Below, one piece after another: positions 26,535 through 35,394 of a stretch of 64,000 bases of DNA. How positions within the stretch are numbered: the first letter of the stretch is position 1; each line of letters begins with the position of its first letter. The notes under the pieces were generated by a model, which worked only from the letters and a program-made list of their open reading frames with translations, was not told the DNA's origin and did no database searches. Source of the DNA: Caulobacter sp. UNC358MFTsu5.1 (GTDB lineage Bacteria; Pseudomonadota; Alphaproteobacteria; Caulobacterales; Caulobacteraceae); NCBI RefSeq assembly GCF_000712075.1, contig NZ_JONW01000013.1, forward strand, positions 62,001 through 126,000, in the 5' to 3' direction. The position numbers were made by a program, and so were the translations under genes.

Positions 26535-29237
26535 CTAGAACTCGTAGGTCGCGCCGATCAGGATGGTCCGGCCGCTGCTGACGTTCACCGTGGTCCGCTG
26601 GGCCGTCACATCGGTGTACTGGATGACGTGCTGGTTGGAGAGGTTGATGCCCTCCAGGGTCAGCTTCAGGCCCGGCGTGACGTTGTAGTGGGCCGAGAAG
26701 TCGATGTTGTTCGTCGCCTTCACGCCGTCGCCGATGTTGCCGTTGCCGCCCGCGCCGGTCAGGTACTTGTCGCGGTAGGCGCTGGAGAGGCGCATGCCCC
26801 AGGTGTCGGTCTCGTAGTAGATCGTGGCGTTGGCGCTGTACTTCGACAGGTTGATCAGGGGCAGGGTGACCCAGTTCCCGCTGATCAGCACCGGCGAGGA
26901 GCCGTCGGCATAGGTGCCGTTGGCCACGACGCCCAGGTGGTCGAAGGGCGCGGGCAGGAAGTCGAAGTCGCGCTGGAAGGCGATCTCCAGGCCCTGGATG
27001 TCGGCGCCCGGACCGTTCACCGGATGGCTGACATTGTACATGATCGAGCCGTCCTGGCCGGGCAGCAGGAACGACAGCGGATAGCCGGTCTGGGAGTAGG
27101 GCATCACGCTGGTCTGGCTGGTGATGAACGACTTCAGCTTCTTGTAGAAGACGCCGACCGAGAAGAACCCGACGCGGCCGTCGTAGAACTCCAGCGAGCC
27201 TTCCATCGAGTCCGAGGTGAACGGCGTCAGGTTCGGGTTGCCGGTGCTGATCGTGCCGCCGAACGGGGCGGTGGTCAGCGAGCCGGCGGCGGCCAGGTCG
27301 CCCAGGGCCGGGCGGCTGATATCGCGGTTGGCGCTGAAGCGGGCCACCATGCCGTCATTGATGTCGACGGCGACGTTCAGGGCCGGCAGGACGCTGTCGT
27401 ACTTGTGCTTGATCGACACCGGCTGGAGGCTGGTCCCGGTGTTCAGCATGCCTTCCGAGGTCAGGTCGGTGGAGTAGTAGCGCAGGCCGGCGTTGGCCCG
27501 CACGCCCTTGCCCAGGATCGTGGTGTTCAGGTCGTACTGCAGGTAGGCCGCCTGGGTCTCCTCGGTCACCGTGTAGTTGGTGCCGGGGGTGGCGAACTTG
27601 GCGCCGAGGGCCTGCAGGTCGCGGACTTGGCCGATCAGGGCGTAGACCTGGTCGACATCGCCGACGATGTAGTTGCCCAGGGTCTTGAACGGCACCGTCA
27701 TCTTCAGGGTGTTGGGGATGGCCGTGTTGGCCGGGACGTTCTTGAACTCCTTGTCGCTCCACTGGGCGCCGCTGTTGACGAACTTCTTGTACTCGACCCC
27801 GCCCTTGAAGGTGGAGGTCTCGTTGGCGGCGAAGAGGGCGTCGAACTGGGCGTTGGTGTATTCCGAGGAGATGCGGTTTTCCTGGGTGTCCATCCGCATC
27901 AGGTCCCACTTGGCGGGATCGGTCAGGCCGGCGTCATAGGTGTTGACCGGCATCTCGGGACGGTCGTCGAAGCTGAAGGCGTGGTTCTTGGACTCCAGGA
28001 ACACCTTGTCGAACACCGGCAGGCTGTAGTCCGACTTCGAATAGCCCACGAGGCCCTTGAGCAGCAGCTTGTCTGTGGCCTGGTACGAGCCGTTCAGCGC
28101 GGTCTGGTAGAACTTGGTCTTGTCTTCCTCGCGGTTGAACTCGCTGCGCAGGTCCACGCCCGTGTAGCTGGAGGCGATCAGGGTGTTGCCCTGGATCACC
28201 GCGCTCTGCATCACCTGGGCGCCGGTGATGTTGCCGGTCAGGCTGTTGATGCCCGAGGTGGCCAGGGCGAAGTTCTGGCGGCTGTTCTCGAGCTGGCTGT
28301 ACAGGGCGTCGAAGCCCAGCTTCAGCTTGTCGCCGGGCTCGTACTGCAGCGACAGGGTGGCGCCCAGGCGTTTGCGGCGGTCGTACCAGGTGGAATAGGT
28401 GTCGGCCTGGGGCGCGAAGATGGTCGGGGTCGCGGCCGTCAGCTTGGCCGCGTCGGCGGCGCTGACGCCCGGACCGATGTTGCCCGGATTGGCGCGGATG
28501 GCGCCCCAGTTGAAGCTGCGATAGCCGAACTCGTTGGAGTCGTTGACGCCGTAGGCCACCGAGGCCAGGGCCCCGAAGTCGCCCCAGCGGTTGGAGACCA
28601 GGGCCACCACGCGCGGCGTGACCTTGTCGTCGGCGTTGCTGTTCTGCTGGGCCTTGGCCGACAGCACGGCCTTGAAGCCCGGATAGTCGAACGGCTTGGC
28701 GGTGGTCAGGAAGACCGTGCCGCCGATGCCGCCTTCGTCCTGCTCGGCCGCAGACGACTTCTGGACGGTGACGCGGTTGAACAGCTCCGAGGCGAACAGG
28801 CTGTAGTCGAAGCTGCGGGTGCGGCTGACGCCGCCGCGGTTGTCCATGCCCGAGGCGGTGTTGCCCAGCACTTCCATGCCGTTCAGCTGGGTGCGGGTGA
28901 AGTCGGGGCCCAGGCCCCGCAGGGTGATCTGCCGGCCTTCGCCGGAGTCGCGCGAGATGGTCACGCCGGGAATGCGCTGCAGCGATTCCGCCAGGTTCAG
29001 GTCGGGGAAGGCGGCGATGTCTTCCGACACGATGACGTCGGTGGCGCCGACCGCGTCGCGCTTCAGGTCGCGCGCGTGGGCCAGGCTGCCGCGGAAGCCG
29101 GTGACGACGATCGTCTCGACTTCGTCGGCGCCGGGCTGGGCCGGCGTCGCGTCGGCGGCCAGGGCCTGGCCGGCGGCGACGGCCAGCAGGCCGGTCGCCA
29201 GCATGGTGGTGGTCATCCAGTTGGATTTGGTGCGCAT
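26535..29237 (-). CDS. TonB-dependent receptor (no STN domain)
   Basis: 900-aa outer-membrane receptor. A signal peptide ends near ALAAD, then VTGFRGSLAHARDLKRDAVG, the plug EDIAAFPDLNLAESLQRIPG and a barrel ending ATYEF. It is clearly paralogous to the 992-aa receptor downstream, which shares the same plug motifs, but it lacks the STN signalling domain. Both receptors likely serve related ligands. Its own terminator lies just after it. The upstream gap to the CRP-family gene (about 210 bp) should contain its promoter. Confidence 0.93.
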   Translation of the reverse strand: MRTKSNWMTTTMLATGLLAVAAGQALAADATPAQPGADEVETIVVTGFRGSLAHARDLKRDAVGATDVIVSEDIAAFPDLNLAESLQRIPGVTISRDSGEGRQITLRGLGPDFTRTQLNGMEVLGNTASGMDNRGGVSRTRSFDYSLFASELFNRVTVQKSSAAEQDEGGIGGTVFLTTAKPFDYPGFKAVLSAKAQQNSNADDKVTPRVVALVSNRWGDFGALASVAYGVNDSNEFGYRSFNWGAIRANPGNIGPGVSAADAAKLTAATPTIFAPQADTYSTWYDRRKRLGATLSLQYEPGDKLKLGFDALYSQLENSRQNFALATSGINSLTGNITGAQVMQSAVIQGNTLIASSYTGVDLRSEFNREEDKTKFYQTALNGSYQATDKLLLKGLVGYSKSDYSLPVFDKVFLESKNHAFSFDDRPEMPVNTYDAGLTDPAKWDLMRMDTQENRISSEYTNAQFDALFAANETSTFKGGVEYKKFVNSGAQWSDKEFKNVPANTAIPNTLKMTVPFKTLGNYIVGDVDQVYALIGQVRDLQALGAKFATPGTNYTVTEETQAAYLQYDLNTTILGKGVRANAGLRYYSTDLTSEGMLNTGTSLQPVSIKHKYDSVLPALNVAVDINDGMVARFSANRDISRPALGDLAAAGSLTTAPFGGTISTGNPNLTPFTSDSMEGSLEFYDGRVGFFSVGVFYKKLKSFITSQTSVMPYSQTGYPLSFLLPGQDGSIMYNVSHPVNGPGADIQGLEIAFQRDFDFLPAPFDHLGVVANGTYADGSSPVLISGNWVTLPLINLSKYSANATIYYETDTWGMRLSSAYRDKYLTGAGGNGNIGDGVKATNNIDFSAHYNVTPGLKLTLEGINLSNQHVIQYTDVTAQRTTVNVSSGRTILIGATYEF

Positions 29238-29448
29238 GGTCTATCCCCGATCGGTCGCCGTCGGGGACCATCCCGCAGCGCCGTCGGGAGGGGAGAGTTT
29301 CGAGCCGGACGTTCGGGGACCGGGTTTTGTGTGAAGTGTTTTTGACAGGCGCGGTCGCAAGGCTTCGACCGGAACGATGGCGGTTCCTGAGTGTGGGAAT
29401 TATTTCCTATTACTGGTTCGGCGGTGTCGCTGACTTTGATAGCCGCGA

Positions 29449-30198
29449 CTAAATTTCGCCGCCGATGCGCTCGATCTCGTTGGCCAGTGCCGGCAGGTCG
29501 AGAATCCGCAGGGTGCGGCCTGTCTGGGAGACGATCTTCAGGCCGGCCAAGCGGTTCAGTTCACGCGTCACGGGTTCGCGCTGGCTGCCGACCAGAACCG
29601 CCAGTTCGGCGTGGGTGGGGCAGGGGTGGATCACAGCCTGTCGACCGTCGCCGCCCGCTGACGCCGCCATGCGCAAAAGCTCGATATCGACGCGACAGGC
29701 CACCGAGACGGCGTTCAATTCGAACAGGCGATCGGTCAGCGAGCGGGTCAGGCTCGCCAGGTCCTCCAGAATCGCCCGCATGAAGCGCGGCGATCGCTCG
29801 AACAGATCCAGGATCAGGGCCTGGGGCAGGCGGGCGACGCGCACGTCTTCCAGCGCCATGATGTTCACGGAGCGGGGCAGTCCGTCGATCGCCGAGATCT
29901 CGCCGAAATAGCCCCCCGGCGAAATGCGCCGATAGCCGACCTCGCGGCCCGACCGGGCGTACTGGTTGGCCAGCAGCGCGCCCTCCAAAAGCAGATGGAC
30001 GCCGCCGTTCTCATCCAGCCGCTGGACGATCAGCTCGCCCTTGCCATAGTTAAGGTGCTCGATCTGGGGCGCGAGGGCTTCGATCTCGTCTCGCGCCATG
30101 TGCCGGAACAGCCGGTTGGTGCGATAGTCGCCTTCTGGCGACGACGTGACCGGCGTATGGCTCGGAGCGAGCGGGGGCGAGGGGGGAATCACGGCCAT
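29449..30198 (-). CDS. CRP/FNR-family cyclic-nucleotide-type regulator
   Basis: 249 aa. An N-terminal cNMP-binding barrel contains a good phosphate-binding cassette, GGYFGEISAIDGLPRSVNI (about residues 93-111). The key Glu and Arg-Ser are kept, so cyclic nucleotide binding is plausible. The C-terminal winged helix is HAELAVLVGSQREPVTRELNRL. The ribosome site AGGAG lies 8 bp before the ATG. It is divergent from the TIR gene, with 37 bp between start codons. The cyclase gene in that operon could make its ligand (inference). Confidence 0.9.
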   Translation of the reverse strand: MAVIPPSPPLAPSHTPVTSSPEGDYRTNRLFRHMARDEIEALAPQIEHLNYGKGELIVQRLDENGGVHLLLEGALLANQYARSGREVGYRRISPGGYFGEISAIDGLPRSVNIMALEDVRVARLPQALILDLFERSPRFMRAILEDLASLTRSLTDRLFELNAVSVACRVDIELLRMAASAGGDGRQAVIHPCPTHAELAVLVGSQREPVTRELNRLAGLKIVSQTGRTLRILDLPALANEIERIGGEI

Positions 30199-30235
30199 CG
30201 AAAACGCTCCTGCACAGTCGATTCAGGGACGACGA

Positions 30236-32299
30236 ATGAACAGCCGACCACGCTACCGGGCCTTTATCAGCTATAGCCACCAGGACCGCAAAGCCGCGGA
30301 TTGGCTGCATCGCGCGCTGGAGGCCTACCGTGCGCCGCGCCGCCTGGCCACGATCGGCGGCGGGGAGTCGACGCGGCGGCTGACGCCGATCTTTCGGGAT
30401 CGCGACGAGTTGAGCGCCTCGCCCGATCTGGGCGAGGTGATCCGCGACGCGTTGGACCGCTCCGACGCGCTGATCGTGCTTTGCTCCCCGGCCTCGGCGA
30501 GCTCGCGCTGGGTGGACCAGGAAGTGTCGTACTTCCTGAGGGACCACGGCCTTGGCCAGGTTCTCTGCGTGCTCACCCCCGCCACGCCGAGGAACGCGCT
30601 TCTGGCCACGGTGTTGCCGCCGGCCCTGCGGGCGGCCCTGCCGCCGGGCGTCGAGCCCCTGGCCGTGGACCCGCGGCGCGACGCGGACGGACCGCGTCTG
30701 GCGCGGCTGAAGATCGCCGCCAGGCTGCTGGACGTCAGCCTCGACCAGTTGGTCCAGCGTGACGCCCGCCGCGGCATGCGGTTGATGGCCGGCTTCAGCG
30801 CCGCCGCCCTGGTCGTGACCCTGGCCATGGGGGCGATGACGGTCGCCACGCTGAAGTCCCGCCAGATCGCTCGCGACCAGCGCGACGAGACCGAGGCCCT
30901 CGTGGCCTACATGCTGGGCGACCTGCGCGAACAGTTGGAGCCGGTGGGCCGCCTCGACGTCCTCGACGGCGTCGGCTCCAGGGTGCTGGCCTATTATGGC
31001 AAGGCGCGCACAGATCGGCTCGACGACAGGGCCCTGGCCCAGCGCGCCAAGGCCCAGACGCTGCTGGGCACCATCCGGGAGCAGCGCGGCGACCTGGCCG
31101 GGGCCCGCGCCGCCTTCGGTCAGGCCGCGTCGACCACGCACGAGCTGGCCGCCCGCGCGCCCAACAACGGCGATCGGATCTTCGACGAGGCGCAGAACGT
31201 CTACTGGCTGGCCTATATGGAATGGCGCCAAGGCAACACCGCCGCCGCGGAGCGAGGCTTCAATCGCTACGGCGAACTCGCCCAGACCCTCGTGAAACTC
31301 GACCCCGCCCGCGCCGATTGGCGGCTGGAAGTGGCCTACGCCAAGAGCAACCTTGGCACCCTGCTCATGGAGCAGGGGCGGACGGATGAGGCCCTCGCCA
31401 CCTTCCGCGCCGCGTCCACCGCCTTCGAGGCCGAACGGGCTCGCGCGCCTGACGATCAGGACCGCCTGGTCGACGCCGTGGACGCTCACGCGTGGGTGGC
31501 CGATTCCCTGGTCAAGCTGGGGCGTCCCCGCGAAGCCTTCGCCGAGCGCGAGGGCGCGGCGAACCTTCTGGCCCAGGCCTCGGCCAGGACTCCGGCGGAC
31601 AAGCCGCTGGCCGCCCGCAATCTGGCCGCTCAATTGGCCCTGGCGCGGCTGGAGCTGGACCTGGGGCGGACGGCGCAGGCCCGCGTACGGTCGGACAGGG
31701 CCATGGAGGGGTTACGCAAGCTGGTGGCCCTGGACCCGACCAACACCCGATGGCTGGAATATCTGCTGATCGGGCAGATGGACGCCATCGACCTGGCGGC
31801 CTGGTCGGGCCAACTGCCCGACGCGCGCGCCGCCCACGCCGAGGCCGCGGCCATGCTGGCCAGGCTGCGCACGGGCGATGAGGCCAAGGCCTGGCGCGCC
31901 GACCTGGACGGTCGCCTGGACCAACAGGCGATCACGCTCGCGCGGCTTGCCGGCGACCCCGCACGGACACGGAACCTGGCGTTGGCGCTGCTGGATCACC
32001 TGCGTCGCGCGCCGGTGTCGCACGAAGCCGTGGTCGAGCGGGCGGTGCTCTACGGGACGGCGCACCTGGCGGCGGGACAGCCGGCGGAGGCGGTCGCGAC
32101 CTTGTCGCCTCGGCGTGGCTCGCTTTCTCCGGCGGGCCGTGACGTGCTGGCGCGGGCCTATCTCGCCCAGGGCCGGCGCGATCTGGCCGACGCGATCGTG
32201 CGCGACCTGAGAAAGCAGGGCTACGCCCATCCCGGCTTTCTTGCATTCTGGCGAGAGTCGCCTCTAGCTGGCGCCACCGTAGAAGGGGGTTTCACATGA
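30236..32299 (+). CDS. TIR domain - transmembrane - TPR protein
   Basis: 687 aa. The TIR domain (about 7-140) has FISYSHQDRKAADWLHRALE, FRDRDELSAS and the putative NADase glutamate Glu96 in SRWVDQEVSYF. A single transmembrane helix (about 183-206) is followed by a long helical TPR-rich region (about 250-680; ALATFRAASTAFEAERA, AAERGFNRYGELAQTLVKLDP). The ATG at 30236 is preceded by AGGGA; the in-frame upstream extension from 30146 lies inside the divergent gene's leader and is rejected. Bacterial TIR domains often cleave NAD+ or make nucleotide signals in immunity. The TPR array may sense or recruit a partner. Confidence 0.9.
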   Translation: MNSRPRYRAFISYSHQDRKAADWLHRALEAYRAPRRLATIGGGESTRRLTPIFRDRDELSASPDLGEVIRDALDRSDALIVLCSPASASSRWVDQEVSYFLRDHGLGQVLCVLTPATPRNALLATVLPPALRAALPPGVEPLAVDPRRDADGPRLARLKIAARLLDVSLDQLVQRDARRGMRLMAGFSAAALVVTLAMGAMTVATLKSRQIARDQRDETEALVAYMLGDLREQLEPVGRLDVLDGVGSRVLAYYGKARTDRLDDRALAQRAKAQTLLGTIREQRGDLAGARAAFGQAASTTHELAARAPNNGDRIFDEAQNVYWLAYMEWRQGNTAAAERGFNRYGELAQTLVKLDPARADWRLEVAYAKSNLGTLLMEQGRTDEALATFRAASTAFEAERARAPDDQDRLVDAVDAHAWVADSLVKLGRPREAFAEREGAANLLAQASARTPADKPLAARNLAAQLALARLELDLGRTAQARVRSDRAMEGLRKLVALDPTNTRWLEYLLIGQMDAIDLAAWSGQLPDARAAHAEAAAMLARLRTGDEAKAWRADLDGRLDQQAITLARLAGDPARTRNLALALLDHLRRAPVSHEAVVERAVLYGTAHLAAGQPAEAVATLSPRRGSLSPAGRDVLARAYLAQGRRDLADAIVRDLRKQGYAHPGFLAFWRESPLAGATVEGGFT

Positions 32300-32694
32300 C
32301 AGAGTCACTACCGATCATCGAATTGGTCATCGGCATCGCCGACAACGTCAACTTCATGAACGTTCTCGATCCCAACAATCCGGTCCCGCTGTCGCTGAAA
32401 CTCGAAGCTCCGAGCCGACTGGTCTTCCGGTTGAGCGACGACCTCGTCGGCGTCGACTGGACGTTCCAGAAACGCCCGATCCTCTTCACGGACGACTTCG
32501 GGATCAACTTCTCCAGCTACACCTGGATCGAAATGCTCTACGACGTGCCGCAAAAGCCCTTCACGTGCTTCACGGTCGTCTATGAAGACAATCGGGTCGG
32601 CGAATACGTCTACAGCCTGTACATGACCGACTCGCACAAGCAGAACATCACTCTGGATCCAAAGATCGAAAACGGCGCGGGCCGCGTTCCCTGA
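32296..32694 (+). CDS. Unrecognised 132-aa protein of the TIR operon
   Basis: 132 aa. Its ATG overlaps the TIR gene's stop (ATGA), so it is translationally coupled. The sequence is acidic and strand-rich with many aromatics (VGVDWTFQKRPILFTDDFG, YTWIEMLYDVPQKPFTCF). It resembles a small beta-sandwich, but no known family is recognised. There is no signal peptide or membrane helix. Codon use is slightly less GC-rich than its neighbours. It may be a specificity or adaptor component between the TIR and cyclase proteins. Confidence 0.85.
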   Translation: MTESLPIIELVIGIADNVNFMNVLDPNNPVPLSLKLEAPSRLVFRLSDDLVGVDWTFQKRPILFTDDFGINFSSYTWIEMLYDVPQKPFTCFTVVYEDNRVGEYVYSLYMTDSHKQNITLDPKIENGAGRVP

Positions 32695-34472
32695 TCGAGG
32701 CCACGACCTTCGACAAGGACAAGATCGGCGCGCTGATCCAGCGCGGCGAGATTCTCGCCGCCTACGATCTGGCCCGCGCCGCCCTCGAAGCGGGCGAGAC
32801 TTCGCGCGAGATCGCCTGCAAGGCCGTGCTCTGCCTGGCGCGGGCCGGAGCCATCGATTTCGCGCGGGTCGAATATGTTCGCCTGGGCCTGGATCGGGTT
32901 GACGACGATCCCGACGCGATCGCTCTGGGCGCGCGTCTGCTGAAGGATGTCGCCCTGACCGCGCGCGAGCCGCGCCGGACGGCTTTCGCCAAGGCGTCGA
33001 CCCGCCGCTACGATGCGCTGTACCAACGTTTCGGCGGCCTCTATGGCGCGGTCAACGCCGCGACCATGACGCTGATCGCCGGCGATCGGGCGGGCGGACA
33101 GGCCCGGGCGGCCGCGGCCTTGCGCGTTCCGCCGCCGCGGGGACTGACGGGGGAGGCGGCCTATTTCGCGGCCGCCAGCCGCGCCGAGGCGAGCTTCTTG
33201 ATCGACGACATCGAGGCGGCGCGGGCGACGATGGTCGAAGCGCTCGCCTGCGCGCCGGGGGCTTTCGCCGCCCACGCTTCGACCCTGCGCCAGTTGGAGA
33301 TGCTGTGCCGCGAGACCGGCGTCGATCCCGCTTGGCTGGCGCCCTTCCGACCGCCGGTCTGCGCCCACTTCACCGGCCACATCCTGGACGCTTCGCGCGA
33401 AGGCGCGCTGGCCAGCGGATTGGACGGCGACCTGCGCCACGAGGCCGACCGCGTGGTGCGGGGGCAGGGGATCGGCTTCGCCTACGGCGGCCTGGCCGCC
33501 GGCGCCGACATCGTCTTCGCCGAGGCCGTGCTGGACGCCGGCGCCGAACTGCATCTGGTCCTGCCGGTGAATCTCGCCTCCTTCGTCGCGGTGTCGGTCG
33601 CGCCGTTCGGGCGCGATTGGGTCGAGCGCTTCGAGCACTGCTTCGCCCGCGCCACGTCCGTGCGCTACGCCTCGCCGGACCCCTATGTCGGCGACGAACA
33701 GGTCTTCGCCTACGCCAGCCAGATCGCCATGGGCTGCGCGGTGCTGCGCGCCCAGACCCTGTCGACCGAGGCGATCCAGGTGGTGGTGTGGGACGGACAC
33801 GCAACCGAGGGACTGGCCGGCGCGGCGGTGGATCTGGCCTATTGGGCGAAGGGCGGGCGTCGGCAGGAGATCATCGCCGTTCGACGGCCGCCGTCGCTCC
33901 CGCGCCAACGGTCCGACCAAGACGCGGACGCACGGACCTCACGAGCCATGAAGGCCATGCTCTTCGCCGACGTGAAGGGGTTCGGGGCTCTGCGCGACGA
34001 TCAGATCCCGGCTTTCGTGGCCACCGTGATGGGTCAGATGGCCAAGGTCGTCTCGGGTCTCGACGCGCCGCCGCGCCATGTCGAGACCTGGGGCGACGGC
34101 CTGTTCCTCGTCTTCGACCATCCGATCGACGCCGCCTTGGCGGCCCTGGCTCTCCAGGAGGCTCATCGGGCGCTGGACCTTCGGGCCCTTGGTCTGCCGC
34201 GCAGCTTGGGCCTCAGGATCGGCGGGCACTATGGGCCGGTGCACCTGAGCACCAATCCGCTGACCAAGGCCCCGGCCGTCATCGGCGCCCATGTGGTGGT
34301 CGCCGCGCGCATCGAACCCGAGGTCGCGCCCGGTTCGGCGTGTGTCAGCGAAGCCCTGGCCGGAGCGCTGGCGGTCTTTCACGGCGACCGGGTGCGCTGC
34401 GGCTATGTCGGGCGGACCCGGGGACATAAGGACGTTGCGGCGATCCCGATCTTCAATCTCACGCGAGCCTGA
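32691..34472 (+). CDS. Helical / Rossmann-like / class III cyclase protein (CTG start)
   Basis: About 593 aa if it starts at CTG 32691, which overlaps the previous stop as CTGA. No ATG, GTG or TTG exists in frame before GTG 32826, yet the 45 codons between them read as coding (GALIQRGEILAAYDLARAAL). Residues about 1-170 are a helical TRAFs-binding/TPR-like region. About 185-350 look like a SLOG-type Rossmann domain (FAYGGLAAGADIVFAEAV, AELHLVLP). About 405-590 are a class III nucleotide cyclase domain with metal Asp in LFADVKGF and WGDGLFLVF. The usual transition-state Asn before AARIE is Val (HVVVAARIE), so activity is uncertain. Confidence 0.8.
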   Translation: MIEATTFDKDKIGALIQRGEILAAYDLARAALEAGETSREIACKAVLCLARAGAIDFARVEYVRLGLDRVDDDPDAIALGARLLKDVALTAREPRRTAFAKASTRRYDALYQRFGGLYGAVNAATMTLIAGDRAGGQARAAAALRVPPPRGLTGEAAYFAAASRAEASFLIDDIEAARATMVEALACAPGAFAAHASTLRQLEMLCRETGVDPAWLAPFRPPVCAHFTGHILDASREGALASGLDGDLRHEADRVVRGQGIGFAYGGLAAGADIVFAEAVLDAGAELHLVLPVNLASFVAVSVAPFGRDWVERFEHCFARATSVRYASPDPYVGDEQVFAYASQIAMGCAVLRAQTLSTEAIQVVVWDGHATEGLAGAAVDLAYWAKGGRRQEIIAVRRPPSLPRQRSDQDADARTSRAMKAMLFADVKGFGALRDDQIPAFVATVMGQMAKVVSGLDAPPRHVETWGDGLFLVFDHPIDAALAALALQEAHRALDLRALGLPRSLGLRIGGHYGPVHLSTNPLTKAPAVIGAHVVVAARIEPEVAPGSACVSEALAGALAVFHGDRVRCGYVGRTRGHKDVAAIPIFNLTRA

Positions 34473-34784
34473 CCGTCCCGGCCGCGAGGTAAACTGGCGC
34501 CTTTATTTCTGACGATGTGCAAATCCGCACATCCGCGCGCCGACCCCTTCAGCATCCTTCGAGCGTAGGCCGCGACGATCACAGTCGGGCGGCTGCAAAA
34601 CGTCTCTGTCGATCGCCATCGTTGGAGTGTCGCTACGACCTACACCGCGTTCGGCCAGTCACCGCTGGTCGTTCGAGCCGCCTCCGGACCCGACCGTCCC
34701 CATCGGTCGGGTCCGTCTTCCCGGCCTTTTCGAAGTCGTATCGCCGCTCCAACGCCGCCTTCACGTTGCATCAGGAACCCCGCC
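34473..34784. other. Intergenic region with a hairpin
   Basis: No gene is seen in this 312-bp gap. It contains an 11-bp perfect stem GGACCCGACCG / CGGTCGGGTCC (34686-34714) followed by GTCTTCCCGGCCTTTT, a possible terminator for the TIR operon, and a small hairpin TGTGC-AAATCC-GCACA near 34516. The promoter for the 73-aa gene should lie just downstream. Confidence 0.5.
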
Positions 34785-35006
34785 ATGTCTCTCGACGCAG
34801 CTGTCCTCAAAGGATCCCAGGCCACCCACGATTCATTCGCCAGCGCGCTCGCCTCCGATCCCGCCGCGGGCATCGTCAAGCACGCCGTAAAGATCTGGGC
34901 GCGCGAGCATGGCGTCGCCGAAGACGACATCGCGCGCCTGGCCGAAAGGGTCATGGAAGCCGCGCGTTCGGCGATCCACGAGCAGAAGGTCCGGGCGGTT
35001 GCGTAG
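34785..35006 (+). CDS. Small helical protein, 73 aa, unknown
   Basis: 73 aa, no signal peptide or membrane helix, largely helical (ASDPAAGIVKHAVKIWAREH, EDDIARLAERVMEAARSAI). The ATG at 34785 follows a weak ribosome site. The codon pattern and a protein-like composition support it over the arginine-rich antisense frames. No family is recognised. It overlaps the next gene by 8 bp. Confidence 0.65.
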   Translation: MSLDAAVLKGSQATHDSFASALASDPAAGIVKHAVKIWAREHGVAEDDIARLAERVMEAARSAIHEQKVRAVA

Positions 35007-35394
35007 CCTGGCGACGCTCAAGAGCCTTGGCGCCATCCTGGCTCAGGCCAGGAGCCTCATCGTCGGCGGCGACGCGCGCGCCGCGCCGCCCCGGATGGAG
35101 GAGGCGCTGTCCGCGCCTGTCCCGGAGGCAGACGCAAGGAACGCCTGGGAGCCGGCGACGCAAGACAAGGGCTTCTGGGCCACCATGGCCGGAGCTGACA
35201 GGCGGTTGGCCGACCTCAGGCGCGCGATCGATCAGGCCGCGGCCGAGGCGATCGCCCGCGAGTCCGGCGTCGAGGCCCCGTCGAGCAACGATCCCGATCC
35301 GCTCGGCGAGAGCCGATTCGCGAAGGCCAACCGGGTCGTTGCCGACGCGCTGGGGCACGGAGAGTCCGATCCCGTCGTCGACCGGATGAATTGA
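34999..35394 (+). CDS. Small hypothetical protein, 131 aa, TTG start
   Basis: 131 aa from TTG 34999, overlapping the stop of the preceding 73-aa gene by 8 bp, so probably coupled. The N-terminus ATLKSLGAILAQARSLIVGG is helical. The rest is acidic and Ala-rich (ADRRLADLRRAIDQAAAEAI, ESRFAKANRVVADALGHGE). No family is recognised. A different upstream start would run back through the 73-aa gene in a poor reading frame and is rejected. Confidence 0.55.
   Translation: MRSLATLKSLGAILAQARSLIVGGDARAAPPRMEEALSAPVPEADARNAWEPATQDKGFWATMAGADRRLADLRRAIDQAAAEAIARESGVEAPSSNDPDPLGESRFAKANRVVADALGHGESDPVVDRMN

Noticed and set aside
30146..30235. N-terminal extension of the TIR protein by 30 residues
   Set aside because: It would overlap the start of the CRP gene; ATG 30236 has a ribosome site and puts the TIR fold at the N-terminus.
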